DNA of 64,000 nt from Planctomycetota bacterium. GTDB taxonomy: Bacteria; Planctomycetota; Planctomycetia; Planctomycetales; Planctomycetaceae. The stretch covers positions 33,193 to 97,192 of the forward strand of contig JAFEBS010000031.1 of the NCBI GenBank assembly GCA_018242525.1, written 5' to 3'. Under the pieces are notes generated by a model, which searched no databases, was not told the DNA's origin, and saw only the letters and a list, made by a program, of their open reading frames with translations. Positions 8,131 to 16,106 of this stretch are shown here, one piece after another. A program made the translations under genes and the position numbers. Within the stretch, counting starts at the first letter, position 1; each line of letters starts with the position of its first letter.

Positions 8131-9201
8131 ATGCCGGATCCCCAACTGTATCTGACTTCGATGGGAACCGCCGCCATTGTCAGCGCGATCATCGTGCTGA
8201 TGATGGCGGCCATCCGCCGACCTGCGGGTGCGATGCGATTGAATGCCGCGTGCGTGCTGGCCATGGCTGGCGGAATTGCGATGGGGCAGTTCCTGCTGAC
8301 TTCGCGATCTGTCTGGCCACCCACCAACGCTCTTGACCGGTTCCTGGTCGTTGTCATTCCGGCTGCGCTCGCCATTGAACTTGCCGCCGGACTCAGGTTC
8401 GTGTCCCCTGTGCTCATCGGGCTCATGCGACTCAGCCTTGCCGCTGCAATCCCCAGAATCCTGCTGCATGGCTCGGTCTATTTGAACGCTGGCAACGGCT
8501 GGTCCTGGTGGCAGGCGGGTGTCATGGCAGGAAGCGGGCTGGTCCTGGCGGCAGTGTGGGTACTTCTGGCCTGGCTGTCGCAGCGTTCGCAATCGCATGT
8601 CTCGATTGCGTTGGCACTCGCCCTGGCCACGCAGTGTGCGGGCGTGAGCGTCATGATGGCGGGTTACCTGAAGGGTGGTGCCGCAGCGTTCCCGCTGGCG
8701 TCGGCGCTCGTGGTCACGTCCATCAGCGCCCGATTGGTGTCGAAACAATTCACCTCGGCCCTGATTGGGATCGGCGTCGTGAATCTGTTTGGAGTCATCT
8801 TCATCGGCAGTTTCTTCGGACGGCTGGCGATCTCCCATGCGCTCGCTCTGCTGCTGGCACCGTTGATGTGCTGGACCACGGAAATCATCGAGTTGAGACA
8901 GCAACGGCCCTGGGTGGTAGGTGCATTGCGACTGACGTCCGTCACTGTTCCTCTCGTCCTGGTGCTGGCGCTTGTAAAACGCGACTTTGATCGCGACATG
9001 CGTCCCCTGATCAATCAGACTCCCAATCTGCAGGGCGATCGCCTTTTTCAAATTGGGGTGCCACGGTCTTATCGTCTTCGGGACGGTCGTGCGAGTGCTC
9101 AATCGGCACGGCCATGTCGAGGCTCCATAACCTCCATAACCGTGGCACACGGTTCCCCGTTTGAAAAAGGCGATGGCCGGGCTCAATCGGTGCGTCGTTG
9201 A
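8131..9201 (+). CDS. Multi-pass membrane protein with a repeat-derived C-terminus
   Basis: This 356-aa protein has about nine or ten hydrophobic helices over residues 1-290, for example SAIIVLMMAAI, AAVWVLLAWLS and LIGIGVVNLFGVIFIGSFF. I recognise no family. From about residue 302 (GDRLFQIGVP) to the stop, the codons fall inside a MITE-like inverted repeat (9035-9178). The original C-terminus has therefore been replaced or extended by about 55 Arg/Ser-rich residues. It follows the YceI gene by 3 bp and could be a partner membrane component. Confidence 0.7.
   Translation: MPDPQLYLTSMGTAAIVSAIIVLMMAAIRRPAGAMRLNAACVLAMAGGIAMGQFLLTSRSVWPPTNALDRFLVVVIPAALAIELAAGLRFVSPVLIGLMRLSLAAAIPRILLHGSVYLNAGNGWSWWQAGVMAGSGLVLAAVWVLLAWLSQRSQSHVSIALALALATQCAGVSVMMAGYLKGGAAAFPLASALVVTSISARLVSKQFTSALIGIGVVNLFGVIFIGSFFGRLAISHALALLLAPLMCWTTEIIELRQQRPWVVGALRLTSVTVPLVLVLALVKRDFDRDMRPLINQTPNLQGDRLFQIGVPRSYRLRDGRASAQSARPCRGSITSITVAHGSPFEKGDGRAQSVRR
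9035..9178. repeat. MITE-like inverted repeat, family B, copy 1 (inside a gene)
   Basis: The ends GCGATCGCCTTTTTCAA and TTTGAAAAAGGCGATGGCC are inverted repeats, and GGTGCCACGG/CCGTGGCAC motifs lie inside them. A related copy lies at 39262-39399 in the opposite orientation. This copy reads through as the C-terminal codons of the membrane-protein gene that ends at 9201. Confidence 0.8.
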
Positions 9202-9282
9202 CGGTTCAGATTGATTCTTCGCTGCCCCAGCGATAGATTCGCCATCACACTCTGCTCCTGGTTCCTGTTCGACCGTCGGGGC

Positions 9283-9377
9283 CTTGGCCAACAAATTGGA
9301 TCAGACCCCTGCCACAGGTATCCGATATGAGCCGAGACCAAATTGAGAGGGCAGTCCCTATTTGTTGGGCAAAGCCG
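9283..9377. repeat. MITE-like inverted repeat, family A, copy 1
   Basis: The left end GGCCAACAAATTGGATCAGA and the right end TTTGTTGGGCAAAGCC are degenerate inverted repeats of the family best preserved at 13058-13156. The internal sequence TGCCACAGGTATCCGAT is also found near 32779. It sits just upstream of the small membrane-protein gene starting at 9411. Confidence 0.65.
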
Positions 9378-9410
9378 ACCGTCGGTCAATCACTCAAAGC
9401 GGGAGGTCAA

Positions 9411-9758
9411 ATGGCCGGTCCAAACTGGAGCTACCTGATGGCTCAATTGAACAATCACGGCCCTGTGTTTCTGGTGTACACCGTGGCCTTCGTTGTGGCG
9501 CTGGTCAATTTGGGTCGAATGTGGCTTCCGGCGATACTGACGATTGCTGGCGTGGGGATCCTTGCAGTCACGACCATCGTGTTGATTGCTGCCCAGCAAT
9601 ATCTGATAAACTCCCGGCCGACGGAATGGCAGTACTGGTTGGGACTGCTGGGTTTGCTGGGAAGCTGCCTGCGTGCCCTGGGAATGGGGTTGCTGGTCGC
9701 GGCCGTATTCGTGGGCCGCAATCCGATCAGTCCCAGCCGGTATCTCGACGAAGCGTGA
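9411..9758 (+). CDS. Small membrane protein, unknown
   Basis: This 115-aa protein has three hydrophobic helices (VFLVYTVAFVVALVNLG, LPAILTIAGVGILAVTTIVL and GLLGLLGSCLRALGMGLLVA). No family is recognised. The ATG at 9411 is set by GGGAGG at 9401. The frame stays open back to 9327, but that part lies within a family A repeat. It stands alone between the repeat and the convergent USP gene. Confidence 0.6.
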   Translation: MAGPNWSYLMAQLNNHGPVFLVYTVAFVVALVNLGRMWLPAILTIAGVGILAVTTIVLIAAQQYLINSRPTEWQYWLGLLGLLGSCLRALGMGLLVAAVFVGRNPISPSRYLDEA

Positions 9759-9826
9759 TCGACATCATAGCCCGCCGAAGGATCCGCCGAATTCCGGCGT
9801 CCCACGGCCGTCTTGTTCACTGGCGG

Positions 9827-10306
9827 TTACATGAACCGCGGTGCCTTGATGGGAACGACGAGTGGCTGAGGCAAGGGCGGCTCGTTCTCGGGCCGGTTGC
9901 GAATCGTGATCACCGGGCAGCGAGCGTGTCGCACCACGTATTCGGCGACGTTGCCGAAGATGAGATGCATTAACGCACCGTGTCCATGCGTCCCCATGAC
10001 GATGATGTCACAATTGTGTTCCTGAGCCATCCAGCAAATGACTTCGCCGGGCGCTCCGGCGTGCAGCAGGCGAATGACGCGGTTGGTCAGAGGCGATTCC
10101 ACCAGCGTCTGGTCGAGTTGTTCCCGGTGCTTGATATCCATGGGATGGGACTGACCCACCACTGTCATTTCCAGGGGAACGTCGAACGCGTGGACCAGGT
10201 ACAGGTCGGCACCCGTCTGCAGGGCCAGTTTTTCGGCGTACTTCACCGCCTTGTCGGCGGTGGCGGAAAAGTCCGTCGGGCACAGGATTTTGCGGATCAG
10301 GTCCAT
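9827..10306 (-). CDS. Universal stress protein (UspA family)
   Basis: This 159-aa single-domain USP is probably a cytosolic homodimer. It opens with the standard MDLIRKILCPTDFSATADKA strand. The nucleotide-binding loop reads GTHGHGALMHLIFGN; the usual Gx2Gx9G(S/T) ends in Asn instead of Ser or Thr, so ATP binding may be weakened. GAAGG upstream favours the ATG at 10306 over the one at 10315. It is the last gene of a four-gene minus-strand block (USP, DUF2007, USP-GspE, USP), 80 bp after the fusion gene. Confidence 0.9.
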   Translation of the reverse strand: MDLIRKILCPTDFSATADKAVKYAEKLALQTGADLYLVHAFDVPLEMTVVGQSHPMDIKHREQLDQTLVESPLTNRVIRLLHAGAPGEVICWMAQEHNCDIIVMGTHGHGALMHLIFGNVAEYVVRHARCPVITIRNRPENEPPLPQPLVVPIKAPRFM

Positions 10307-10386
10307 GGCTGCCATCCTTCGATTTCAGTAGTACTCGGATTGTTGTTCACTGCTGTCAACGATACGTCACGCCCGCTCAATCGCGC

Positions 10387-12060
10387 TCACGACATCTTGA
10401 TAGACGTCATCGCCGAAAACTCTTCCAGGCTGGTCATTCCCTGGGCGACTTTCTCCAGGGCATCTCCTTCGAGGCTGGGGGTGCCCTGCGAACGAAGGAT
10501 TCGACGCACTTCATCTTCCGGCATTCCCTCTTCGATGGCCCGAATGGTTTCCAGTGTCGGGATGACCACTTCAAACACTCCAACGCGGTCGTAGTAACCC
10601 GAGTTGTGACAGCGCGGGCAACCGACCGGACGGAGGATTTCCTGGGGACAGACGATTCCTTGATTGGCAAACAGCGTCGCTTCGGCGGAGGTCGGGGAAT
10701 CCGGGCGGCAGCATTCACGGCACAGGCGCCGCACCAGTCTCTGCGAAATGATTCCCGTCAGATTTCCACCCAGTGATCGGTTGTCGATATGCAGATCGCG
10801 CAGGGCGGTGATGGTGGACGCCACGTCGCGCGTGTGCAGGCTGGTGAAGACGTACTTGCCGGAACTGGCTGCCCGCATGGCGGTGTCTGCCGCTTCGGCA
10901 TCGCGGATTTCGCTGACGAATACGACGTCGGGATCCAGTCGCAGCAGAGTTCGCAAACCGCTGGTCATGGTGATGCCGTGTCTCGGATCAACGGCCACCT
11001 GGCGAAAACTGGGAATGACAAACTCGATCGGATCTTCGATCGAGACGATGTTACGGGATCCATCGTCCAGGGCGCGCAGCATCGAATACATGGTGGTGGT
11101 CTTGCCTGCGCCGGTGGGACCCGTCACCAGCACGATCCCCTCGCCATGCTTCAGCATCCGTTCCATGGTGGACAGTGAATCCGCGGACAGTCCCAGTTCC
11201 TGCAGGGGGCGCACTAGCCTGTCCCGATTATGCAACCGCAGCGAGATCGCTTCACCCGAGACCGCAGGGACCGATGTGATGCGGACATCGATCCCGCGCA
11301 GTTGGTCGGGCATCTGCAACCGTCCCTCCTTGGGGTGAAACGGATCGGCGATGTCCAGGTTGGCCATCAGTTTCAGTTGGGTGACGACACCGTGACCGAT
11401 GGCGTGATCCATCTTGCAGTAGTCACGCATCCGGCCATCGACGCGGAAACGGACCAGGACATCCGCGCCAGCGGGGTCGAGATGAATGTCCGAGGCGCGG
11501 GCCCGGATTCCGCGCAGGATCAGCGACAGCGCGGGATTGTCCGGGTTTTCGGCGGGCAGGTTCGTGGGAACTCCAGTTCCCAGTTCAATGTCATCCTCAG
11601 GCCAGGTTCGAATGGTGGCCGCCCGAGTCCGCCGCCGACTTTCATCCTCAGTGGGAGCTTTGAGCGTCAGGACGGGGCACGGCGCCCGCCGGACAACCTC
11701 TTCGGCCACGCTTCCCAGCAGCATCCGCTTGACGCCAGTCCGCCCGACAGTCCCCATCACGATCAGATCCACGTGCTCGGTTTCGGCGACATGGGTGATC
11801 GTGGCCACCGGGGTGCCGATGATCGTACGTTCCTCGTAAGCCACCGGCTTTTCCGCCAGCAGGGTCTGCAGCGTGGCGAAGAACTCGTCGCGGTGCGTGC
11901 TTCCCGGCGGAGCCGATTCCGGGACGAGATACGGCGACATCGGTTCCACCACATGCAGGATCACCAGCGATCCCGAAGATTCGGCCGCGAGCGTCACGGC
12001 ATAACGCAGTGCTTCGTTGCTGCAGATGGAATAGTCGGTTGGAAACAGGATTTTGAGCAT
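10387..12060 (-). CDS. Universal stress domain fused to a GspE/PilB-type ATPase
   Basis: This 557-aa protein has two parts. Residues 1-145 are a complete USP domain (LKILFPTDYSICSNEA) with an intact nucleotide loop, GTVGRTGVKRMLLGS. Residues about 175-557 are a type II secretion / type IV pilus ATPase: ASDIHLDPAGADVLVRFRVDG, Walker A GPTGAGKTT near 312, Asp box IEDPIE, Walker B DPDVVFVSEIRD, His box SSGKYVFTSLHTRD, and a CxxC/CxxC zinc finger (CREC, CPRC). The USP domain takes the place of the usual N-terminal GspE domain that docks on GspL. AAAGGA eight bases upstream supports the ATG at 12060. No other secretion or pilus core gene is adjacent. Function is inferred: a motor gated by nucleotide or stress state. 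Confidence 0.9.
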   Translation of the reverse strand: MLKILFPTDYSICSNEALRYAVTLAAESSGSLVILHVVEPMSPYLVPESAPPGSTHRDEFFATLQTLLAEKPVAYEERTIIGTPVATITHVAETEHVDLIVMGTVGRTGVKRMLLGSVAEEVVRRAPCPVLTLKAPTEDESRRRTRAATIRTWPEDDIELGTGVPTNLPAENPDNPALSLILRGIRARASDIHLDPAGADVLVRFRVDGRMRDYCKMDHAIGHGVVTQLKLMANLDIADPFHPKEGRLQMPDQLRGIDVRITSVPAVSGEAISLRLHNRDRLVRPLQELGLSADSLSTMERMLKHGEGIVLVTGPTGAGKTTTMYSMLRALDDGSRNIVSIEDPIEFVIPSFRQVAVDPRHGITMTSGLRTLLRLDPDVVFVSEIRDAEAADTAMRAASSGKYVFTSLHTRDVASTITALRDLHIDNRSLGGNLTGIISQRLVRRLCRECCRPDSPTSAEATLFANQGIVCPQEILRPVGCPRCHNSGYYDRVGVFEVVIPTLETIRAIEEGMPEDEVRRILRSQGTPSLEGDALEKVAQGMTSLEEFSAMTSIKMS

Positions 12061-12183
12061 CGAACGAGTCCTTTGGCACCGGGGTGACATTTTCCATCTA
12101 GCGTGACTTCGATCGAAGTCGCGCTGGCAGGAACCCGGGCCGCCAGGGGTTTTGTCGGATGCCGCAGCAGACGTTTCGCCGTC

Positions 12184-12459
12184 TCAGGTTCCTGTTTCCT
12201 CTTCCGCAAATTCCTCGCCAATTTCGTCAGAATCTGGATTGTGAAGGTGCTCTGCCGCAGCAATCACCGCCAGGGCCTCCTGCTCGCTGGATCGTTCGAC
12301 ATACACTTCCGACGGCATGATGGACAATCCAGGGAAGGGGCTGTTCGTGTCCGCAGTGGCCGCACGGATTCCTTCGGCTTCAAGCAGGTTGCGCACCAGC
12401 TCGGCCTTCGTCGAACTGGTGGCATTGTAGACGCAGACAAGATCGTGCGGATCACTCAT
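12184..12459 (-). CDS. DUF2007 small signal-transducing-type protein
   Basis: This 91-aa cytosolic protein matches the DUF2007 pattern: LVCVYNATSSTKAELVRNLL, EAEGIRAATAD and VYVERSSEQEALAVIAAAE. An acidic tail (EIGEEFAEEETGT) follows. DUF2007 proteins look like small GlnB-like ferredoxin folds with an unknown ligand. GGAGAA upstream fixes the ATG at 12459. Its position between two USP-containing genes suggests it belongs to the same stress-response unit. Confidence 0.8.
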   Translation of the reverse strand: MSDPHDLVCVYNATSSTKAELVRNLLEAEGIRAATADTNSPFPGLSIMPSEVYVERSSEQEALAVIAAAEHLHNPDSDEIGEEFAEEETGT

Positions 12460-12550
12460 GGAACAATTCTCCTTCGGTCTATGGTCAATCTCGATGGTTG
12501 ATGGTTCTGCGAATTCGTGTCGCTGACTGGGTGACAGTATACCACGGCGA

Positions 12551-13006
12551 CTACGGTGCAGAACGTTGATCCATGACAAATTGGTGATTGGCGGGATGAA
12601 TGGTCATGACCGGGCAACGGGCCAGCCGCACAACTTTTTCGGCGACGCTTCCCAACAGCAGGCGGGACAGGCCCGTCCGTCCATGAGTCCCGATGACAAT
12701 CAGATCGATCTGTTGTTCATCCGCGTACTTCAGAATCTCCTGAACGGCGTTTCCCTGCCGGACTTCAACAACCGCTTTGACCGTACCCAGGTCCGCCGAC
12801 AGTTGTTTGCGGGCGCGTTCCATTTCCGCATGCAACCACTGCTCGGCCAGATCGGGTGCTGGTACAAACACGTCGTCACTTACCGCATGCAGGACATGCA
12901 GCGCCGCCCCGAAACGCTCGGCCAGTTGGATGGCATGCTGTTGCGCGTACCGGGCCGGTTCGCTGAAATCGGTCACGAACAGGATCTTTTGAAGCGTGAT
13001 ACTCAT
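12551..13006 (-). CDS. Universal stress protein (UspA family)
   Basis: This 151-aa USP is the first gene of the minus-strand stress block. It begins SITLQKILFVTDFSEPARYA and has the complete ATP loop GTHGRTGLSRLLLGS followed by VAEKVVRLARCPVMTI. Unlike the distal USP at 9827-10306, it keeps the final Ser of the nucleotide motif. GAGAGG nine bases upstream fixes the ATG at 13006. A family A inverted repeat lies about 50 bp upstream and may contain or disturb the promoter. Confidence 0.93.
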   Translation of the reverse strand: MSITLQKILFVTDFSEPARYAQQHAIQLAERFGAALHVLHAVSDDVFVPAPDLAEQWLHAEMERARKQLSADLGTVKAVVEVRQGNAVQEILKYADEQQIDLIVIGTHGRTGLSRLLLGSVAEKVVRLARCPVMTIHPANHQFVMDQRSAP

Positions 13007-13057
13007 GGCAATTGCCTCTCGAATGGCTGGTGAGCACGGTTCTGGCGAGGATTGGTG

Positions 13058-13156
13058 GCTTTGCCCAACAAAAGGGGGCTGACCCCCTCCCAATGTGGCC
13101 TTTATTCAAATCGGACATCTGTGGCTGGGGTCTGACCCCTTTTGTTGGGCATAGCC
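13058..13156. repeat. MITE-like inverted repeat, family A, best copy
   Basis: This 99-bp element has the left arm GGCTTTGCCCAACAAAAG (13058-13087) and a right arm at 13127-13156 ending TTTTGTTGGGCATAGCC. The arms are near-perfect inverted repeats of about 30 bp that include a GGGG-TCTGA-CCCC core. Related ends occur at 9283-9377, 16023-16053 and 32750-32908. There is no coding capacity. Confidence 0.85.
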
Positions 13157-13543
13157 CGAGTGGAGGGCCAATTTCGTCCCTGCTTCCCTGATCGCAGTCG
13201 CTGTGCCGGAAATCAGGAATCACTCTGCGATCCAGGAATCGGCATCCAGTTCCCGATTGTCACCGGATTCCTGCGGCAGCGACAGTCCCTGTGACCAGAA
13301 TTGGCGAGTCGAAAATGGCGGATATTTGCCAACCGGCTTCAGTTTTGCCAATCGGTCTTCCCGTTTCAATTGTCAAAAGGGCGCTGCACAGCCCGACGCG
13401 CCAGAAGACGAATGCAGGATATGCACCACGAAGGAATCCGTGAAAATCCGTGGCGAATCATCTGATAGCTCTCCCAAGGGTACGATTGAGAAAACACCCG
13501 CGGCTAGCGCCTTGCGGCTCACGGGATCCGAGACTGTCCACGG
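13157..13543. other. Intergenic region without a supported gene
   Basis: This stretch holds remnants of dispersed repeats. The ATCCGTGGCGAATCA sequence near 13449 and the CCGCGGCTAGCGCCTTGCGG block near 13501 both recur at 34288 and 34388. An open frame at 13203-13553 crosses these repeats and has no recognisable protein features, so I do not call it. Confidence 0.6.
13500..13522. repeat. Dispersed GCTAGCGCC repeat, copy 1
   Basis: The sequence CGCGGCTAGCGCCTTGCGGC followed by TCAC is shared with 34387-34410. Both copies sit in intergenic DNA just downstream of a gene end. The element is familiar to me from planctomycete genomes, but no function is known to me. Confidence 0.7.
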
Positions 13544-15325
13544 CTATTCCTGAAATTCCAGCCAGCCGAATCGTTCGGGCGTGTGAAATGTGCGAGTGAG
13601 CGTCGGCGAAAAGGCCAGGCCGGCGCGATGAGATCGGTCGTGTCGATACAGGTTGATTCGCCAGCGCCCGCCCGCCTTGGGTGCGGCCTCACTGAGTGCC
13701 GCCAGGGGGATGCGGACTTCCACCCGCCAGATCTTGTTGGCGTCGTCGATTTTCACCGCCGATTCGGCCTGTGCCGTCCAGGCGAAATCCTTGGCGGGCA
13801 GGTCCAGTTTCAGATCGAGCGATTCGCCCGTCGGAGCCCATTCAAATTCCGTGTATCGTTTCAGGATCTGCGGATCGGACGCAACAAACGCTTCCACCAC
13901 ATCATTGTCCCACAGGCCCATCCGTTCCTCCTTTTGCGGCGGCGTGAAGAGACTCAACGTGGTGTACGGACATTCATAGCCCAGGTACAGGTACTTGTCA
14001 GACCACAGGATCCGGACCGGAGTGCTCAGTTCCGGACGGGCGGAACTGTCGTGAGACTGATATTCCAGCCGGGTGGGAGTGGCGGTGGACCACTCCGGTT
14101 CGTCCAGGACTCCGTCCACGGTAAAGTCGCGCTGGATGCGGGCGGCTCGAACGACAGGCAAGGGAAGGGTCCGGGCAAACATCTGGCGGGCATTGTCGAA
14201 GTAGATCTTGCGACACGCTTCGACGGGCAGCTGAATGCTGCTGATGGTCCAGTCTCCCTGGATCGGGGTCATGTGTGCCCAATCGCGGTCGGCCGTTTCA
14301 AACCAGCGCCAGCACTTGCGATAGAACTCGACCCCGTCTTCATCGGTCGGCTTCTCGGCATCACCTCCGGATCCGAGAATCAGCTTGTTGTAGACCATGA
14401 AATCGGTCGCGAACAGGATGCGATTCTGATGTTTCAGGAACAACTTCCGTACCCGTTCCGGATCGTGTCGACCCAGTTCCGGAATGCGTGCGGCCAGATC
14501 CGCGTACATGTTGGGGAGGCGGTCGAGCGACTGTTCGACCCAGTCGAGATCCTCGGGATTGTTGGCGAAGTGGACACAGACAAACGTTGTTTTGGGATGA
14601 CGCTCAATCACCCGGTTCAGGGCGTCGAGCAGATCCATGCGCGGCGGATGACGCAGGGGATCGCCGAACCACCAGCTCTTGTGATCCTTCAGCTCGGTCC
14701 AGCGTTCGTTTTTGTCGTCATAGGGCAACCAGAAGGCACGCGGGTCACCCACGTGAATCGACACGGGCATCCCCAGTTCACCGCAGCGTTTCCAGACGGC
14801 ATCCAGTTTGGGGTCGTCGATCCGGATCAACTTGCCGCTGCCATCCTTCAGGAACAGGCCCAGTCGCTTGAATTCCTTCAGGCCGGATGCACCCAACCGG
14901 TGTCCTTCGTCAATTTGTTTCGCAGCCCGCTCACTCCAGTCGGCATCGTCCCAGTCTTTGTAGTCCAGGATCATGTGCTGGATGAACCGGCCGGGATACA
15001 GCGTGTCGGCCATCACCCTGGCTCGTTCAAAGTCGGATTGTTCTCCGTCCTTGTGAGTGACAGTCCCCGTTCCCAGGATGACTCCGATGCCGACACCGAC
15101 CTGATCCATAATGCGAATGGCCCGGTCGTACCGCTCGGGGCTGGTTTCGATGTGTTGATGCAGATCGATGATGCGATGCTCTGCCCGCCAGACGGTTGGC
15201 GAATACGCGTCGGACAGCGGTCCGGTTGGTGCCGGGGCCGATTGACCGCATGCCAACGGACCATTCGTCCCGAGAGCGAACATCCCAATCATCATGATCG
15301 CCAACCGATGGATTCGGATCGTCAT
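13544..15325 (-). CDS. Secreted amidohydrolase-2-type metal hydrolase with a CBM9-like C-terminus
   Basis: The 593-aa precursor has a signal peptide (LAIMMIGMFALGTNGPLACG). The TIM-barrel domain (about 50-380) carries the metal ligands in order: IDLHQHIE (HxH), VSIHVGDP, VCVHFANNP and ILFATDFMVY (Asp). The second domain (about 395-593) has IQRDFTVDGVLDEPEWSTA and VEVRIPLAALSE, typical of CBM9-like DOMON/sugar-binding domains. It probably hydrolyses or decarboxylates a cyclic or aromatic substrate in the periplasm; the substrate is unknown. AGGAGA eight bases upstream supports the ATG at 15325. An unusual tryptophan-rich insert (DHKSWWFGDPLRHPP) lies within the barrel. Confidence 0.85.
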   Translation of the reverse strand: MTIRIHRLAIMMIGMFALGTNGPLACGQSAPAPTGPLSDAYSPTVWRAEHRIIDLHQHIETSPERYDRAIRIMDQVGVGIGVILGTGTVTHKDGEQSDFERARVMADTLYPGRFIQHMILDYKDWDDADWSERAAKQIDEGHRLGASGLKEFKRLGLFLKDGSGKLIRIDDPKLDAVWKRCGELGMPVSIHVGDPRAFWLPYDDKNERWTELKDHKSWWFGDPLRHPPRMDLLDALNRVIERHPKTTFVCVHFANNPEDLDWVEQSLDRLPNMYADLAARIPELGRHDPERVRKLFLKHQNRILFATDFMVYNKLILGSGGDAEKPTDEDGVEFYRKCWRWFETADRDWAHMTPIQGDWTISSIQLPVEACRKIYFDNARQMFARTLPLPVVRAARIQRDFTVDGVLDEPEWSTATPTRLEYQSHDSSARPELSTPVRILWSDKYLYLGYECPYTTLSLFTPPQKEERMGLWDNDVVEAFVASDPQILKRYTEFEWAPTGESLDLKLDLPAKDFAWTAQAESAVKIDDANKIWRVEVRIPLAALSEAAPKAGGRWRINLYRHDRSHRAGLAFSPTLTRTFHTPERFGWLEFQE

Positions 15326-15390
15326 CGCCAAGATCTCCTGGAACGCGGCACGGGTTTCATTCGGCGGACTTTTGCTTGGGGTATGATAGC

Positions 15391-15424
15391 AAACGACCCG
15401 GAAGCGTCAGCTTCCGGGTCGTTT
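15391..15424. terminator. Perfect 15-bp hairpin, bidirectional terminator
   Basis: AAACGACCCGGAAGC (15391-15405) pairs exactly with GCTTCCGGGTCGTTT (15410-15424) around GTCA. On the minus strand it lies just past the stop of the metal-binding gene (15457) and ends in GTTT. It probably terminates that gene ahead of the amidohydrolase gene. Confidence 0.7.
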
Positions 15425-15456
15425 GAATTCAAACCCTCAGGTTGGCAGTCTTCAGA

Positions 15457-15909
15457 CTACTTGGCGACCTTCTTGACGGTGAAACCCTTGGCGAAGGCGG
15501 TGTCACTGAAGACCAGTTCCGCCTGGGCGTCGCCCTTGGCTTCAGCAACCTTGCCCTGGCAGTTGTTGCAGCAGAACGTGACCTTCACGCCACCGACATC
15601 GACGGTGGCTTCTGGATTCAGCTTGCCGCCCGACAGGGGGCACTTGCCCTGGGTGGCCTGACCGGTGGCTGCCAACTGCTGATTGGCCTTGGTGGCAAAC
15701 TTGGCAGTGTCCTTGGCAAACGCCTTGGGGCAGTTTTCGCAGCAGAAGTAGACCTTGGCATCCTTATACGCGGCGGTCTTGTCTTCCAAGGCTGGCTTGC
15801 CCGAAACGGGGCAGGTGGCCTTGAATTTCGCCTTTTCTTCAGCGGCGAATGCCGCCAGACCAACGGCTAGAACTGCAGTCAACAAAACGCTCAGCTTGGA
15901 AATCGACAT
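15457..15909 (-). CDS. Secreted double TRASH/YHS-like metal-binding protein
   Basis: The 150-aa protein has a signal peptide (LSVLLTAVLAVGLAAFA) and two copies of a Cys-rich module. The first is CPVSGKPALED followed by VYFCCENCPKAF; the second is CPLSGGKLNP followed by VTFCCNNCQGKV. The CP(V/L)SG plus FCCxNC pattern is that of TRASH/YHS-type metal-binding domains, so a role in metal (for example copper) binding or sensing in the envelope is likely. AAAGGG upstream fixes the ATG at 15909. A terminator hairpin follows the stop. Confidence 0.82.
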   Translation of the reverse strand: MSISKLSVLLTAVLAVGLAAFAAEEKAKFKATCPVSGKPALEDKTAAYKDAKVYFCCENCPKAFAKDTAKFATKANQQLAATGQATQGKCPLSGGKLNPEATVDVGGVKVTFCCNNCQGKVAEAKGDAQAELVFSDTAFAKGFTVKKVAK

Positions 15910-16022
15910 GAGTAGACCCTTTGTGTTTGGCAACACCTGTTGTTGCCGGAGTAAAACGGACCGATAGAACCAATGGGACGAGGAGAACGTTGACCTCGTC
16001 GTGAAATGCGGGCTTGGTGCGC

Positions 16023-16053
16023 GGGGCTTTGCCCAACAAATGGGGTCAGACCC
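16023..16053. repeat. Half copy of the family A inverted repeat
   Basis: GGGCTTTGCCCAACAAATGG followed by GGTCAGACCC matches the left arm at 13058. No right arm is visible nearby, so this is a solo end. It lies between the TRASH-like gene and the Cys-rich gene. Confidence 0.7.
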
Positions 16054-16106
16054 GGTTCGCGCACGTACGAAACAGAATCCGGGCGGACATCCGTGAATTG
16101 GAAGAA

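Noticed and set aside
7477..9294. Long minus-strand open frame (605 codons) opposite the YceI and membrane-protein genes
   Set aside because: The plus strand carries recognisable YceI and membrane-protein sequence with ribosome-binding sites. The antisense product is rich in His, Arg and Gln and has no fold motifs.
13203..13553. Open frame of 116 codons in an intergenic region
   Set aside because: It crosses dispersed repeats and shows no protein-like composition, signal peptide or motif.
13583..15661. Plus-strand open frame of 692 codons opposite the amidohydrolase
   Set aside because: It is antisense to a gene with clear metal-ligand motifs and runs into the next gene region. High GC leaves few stop codons.
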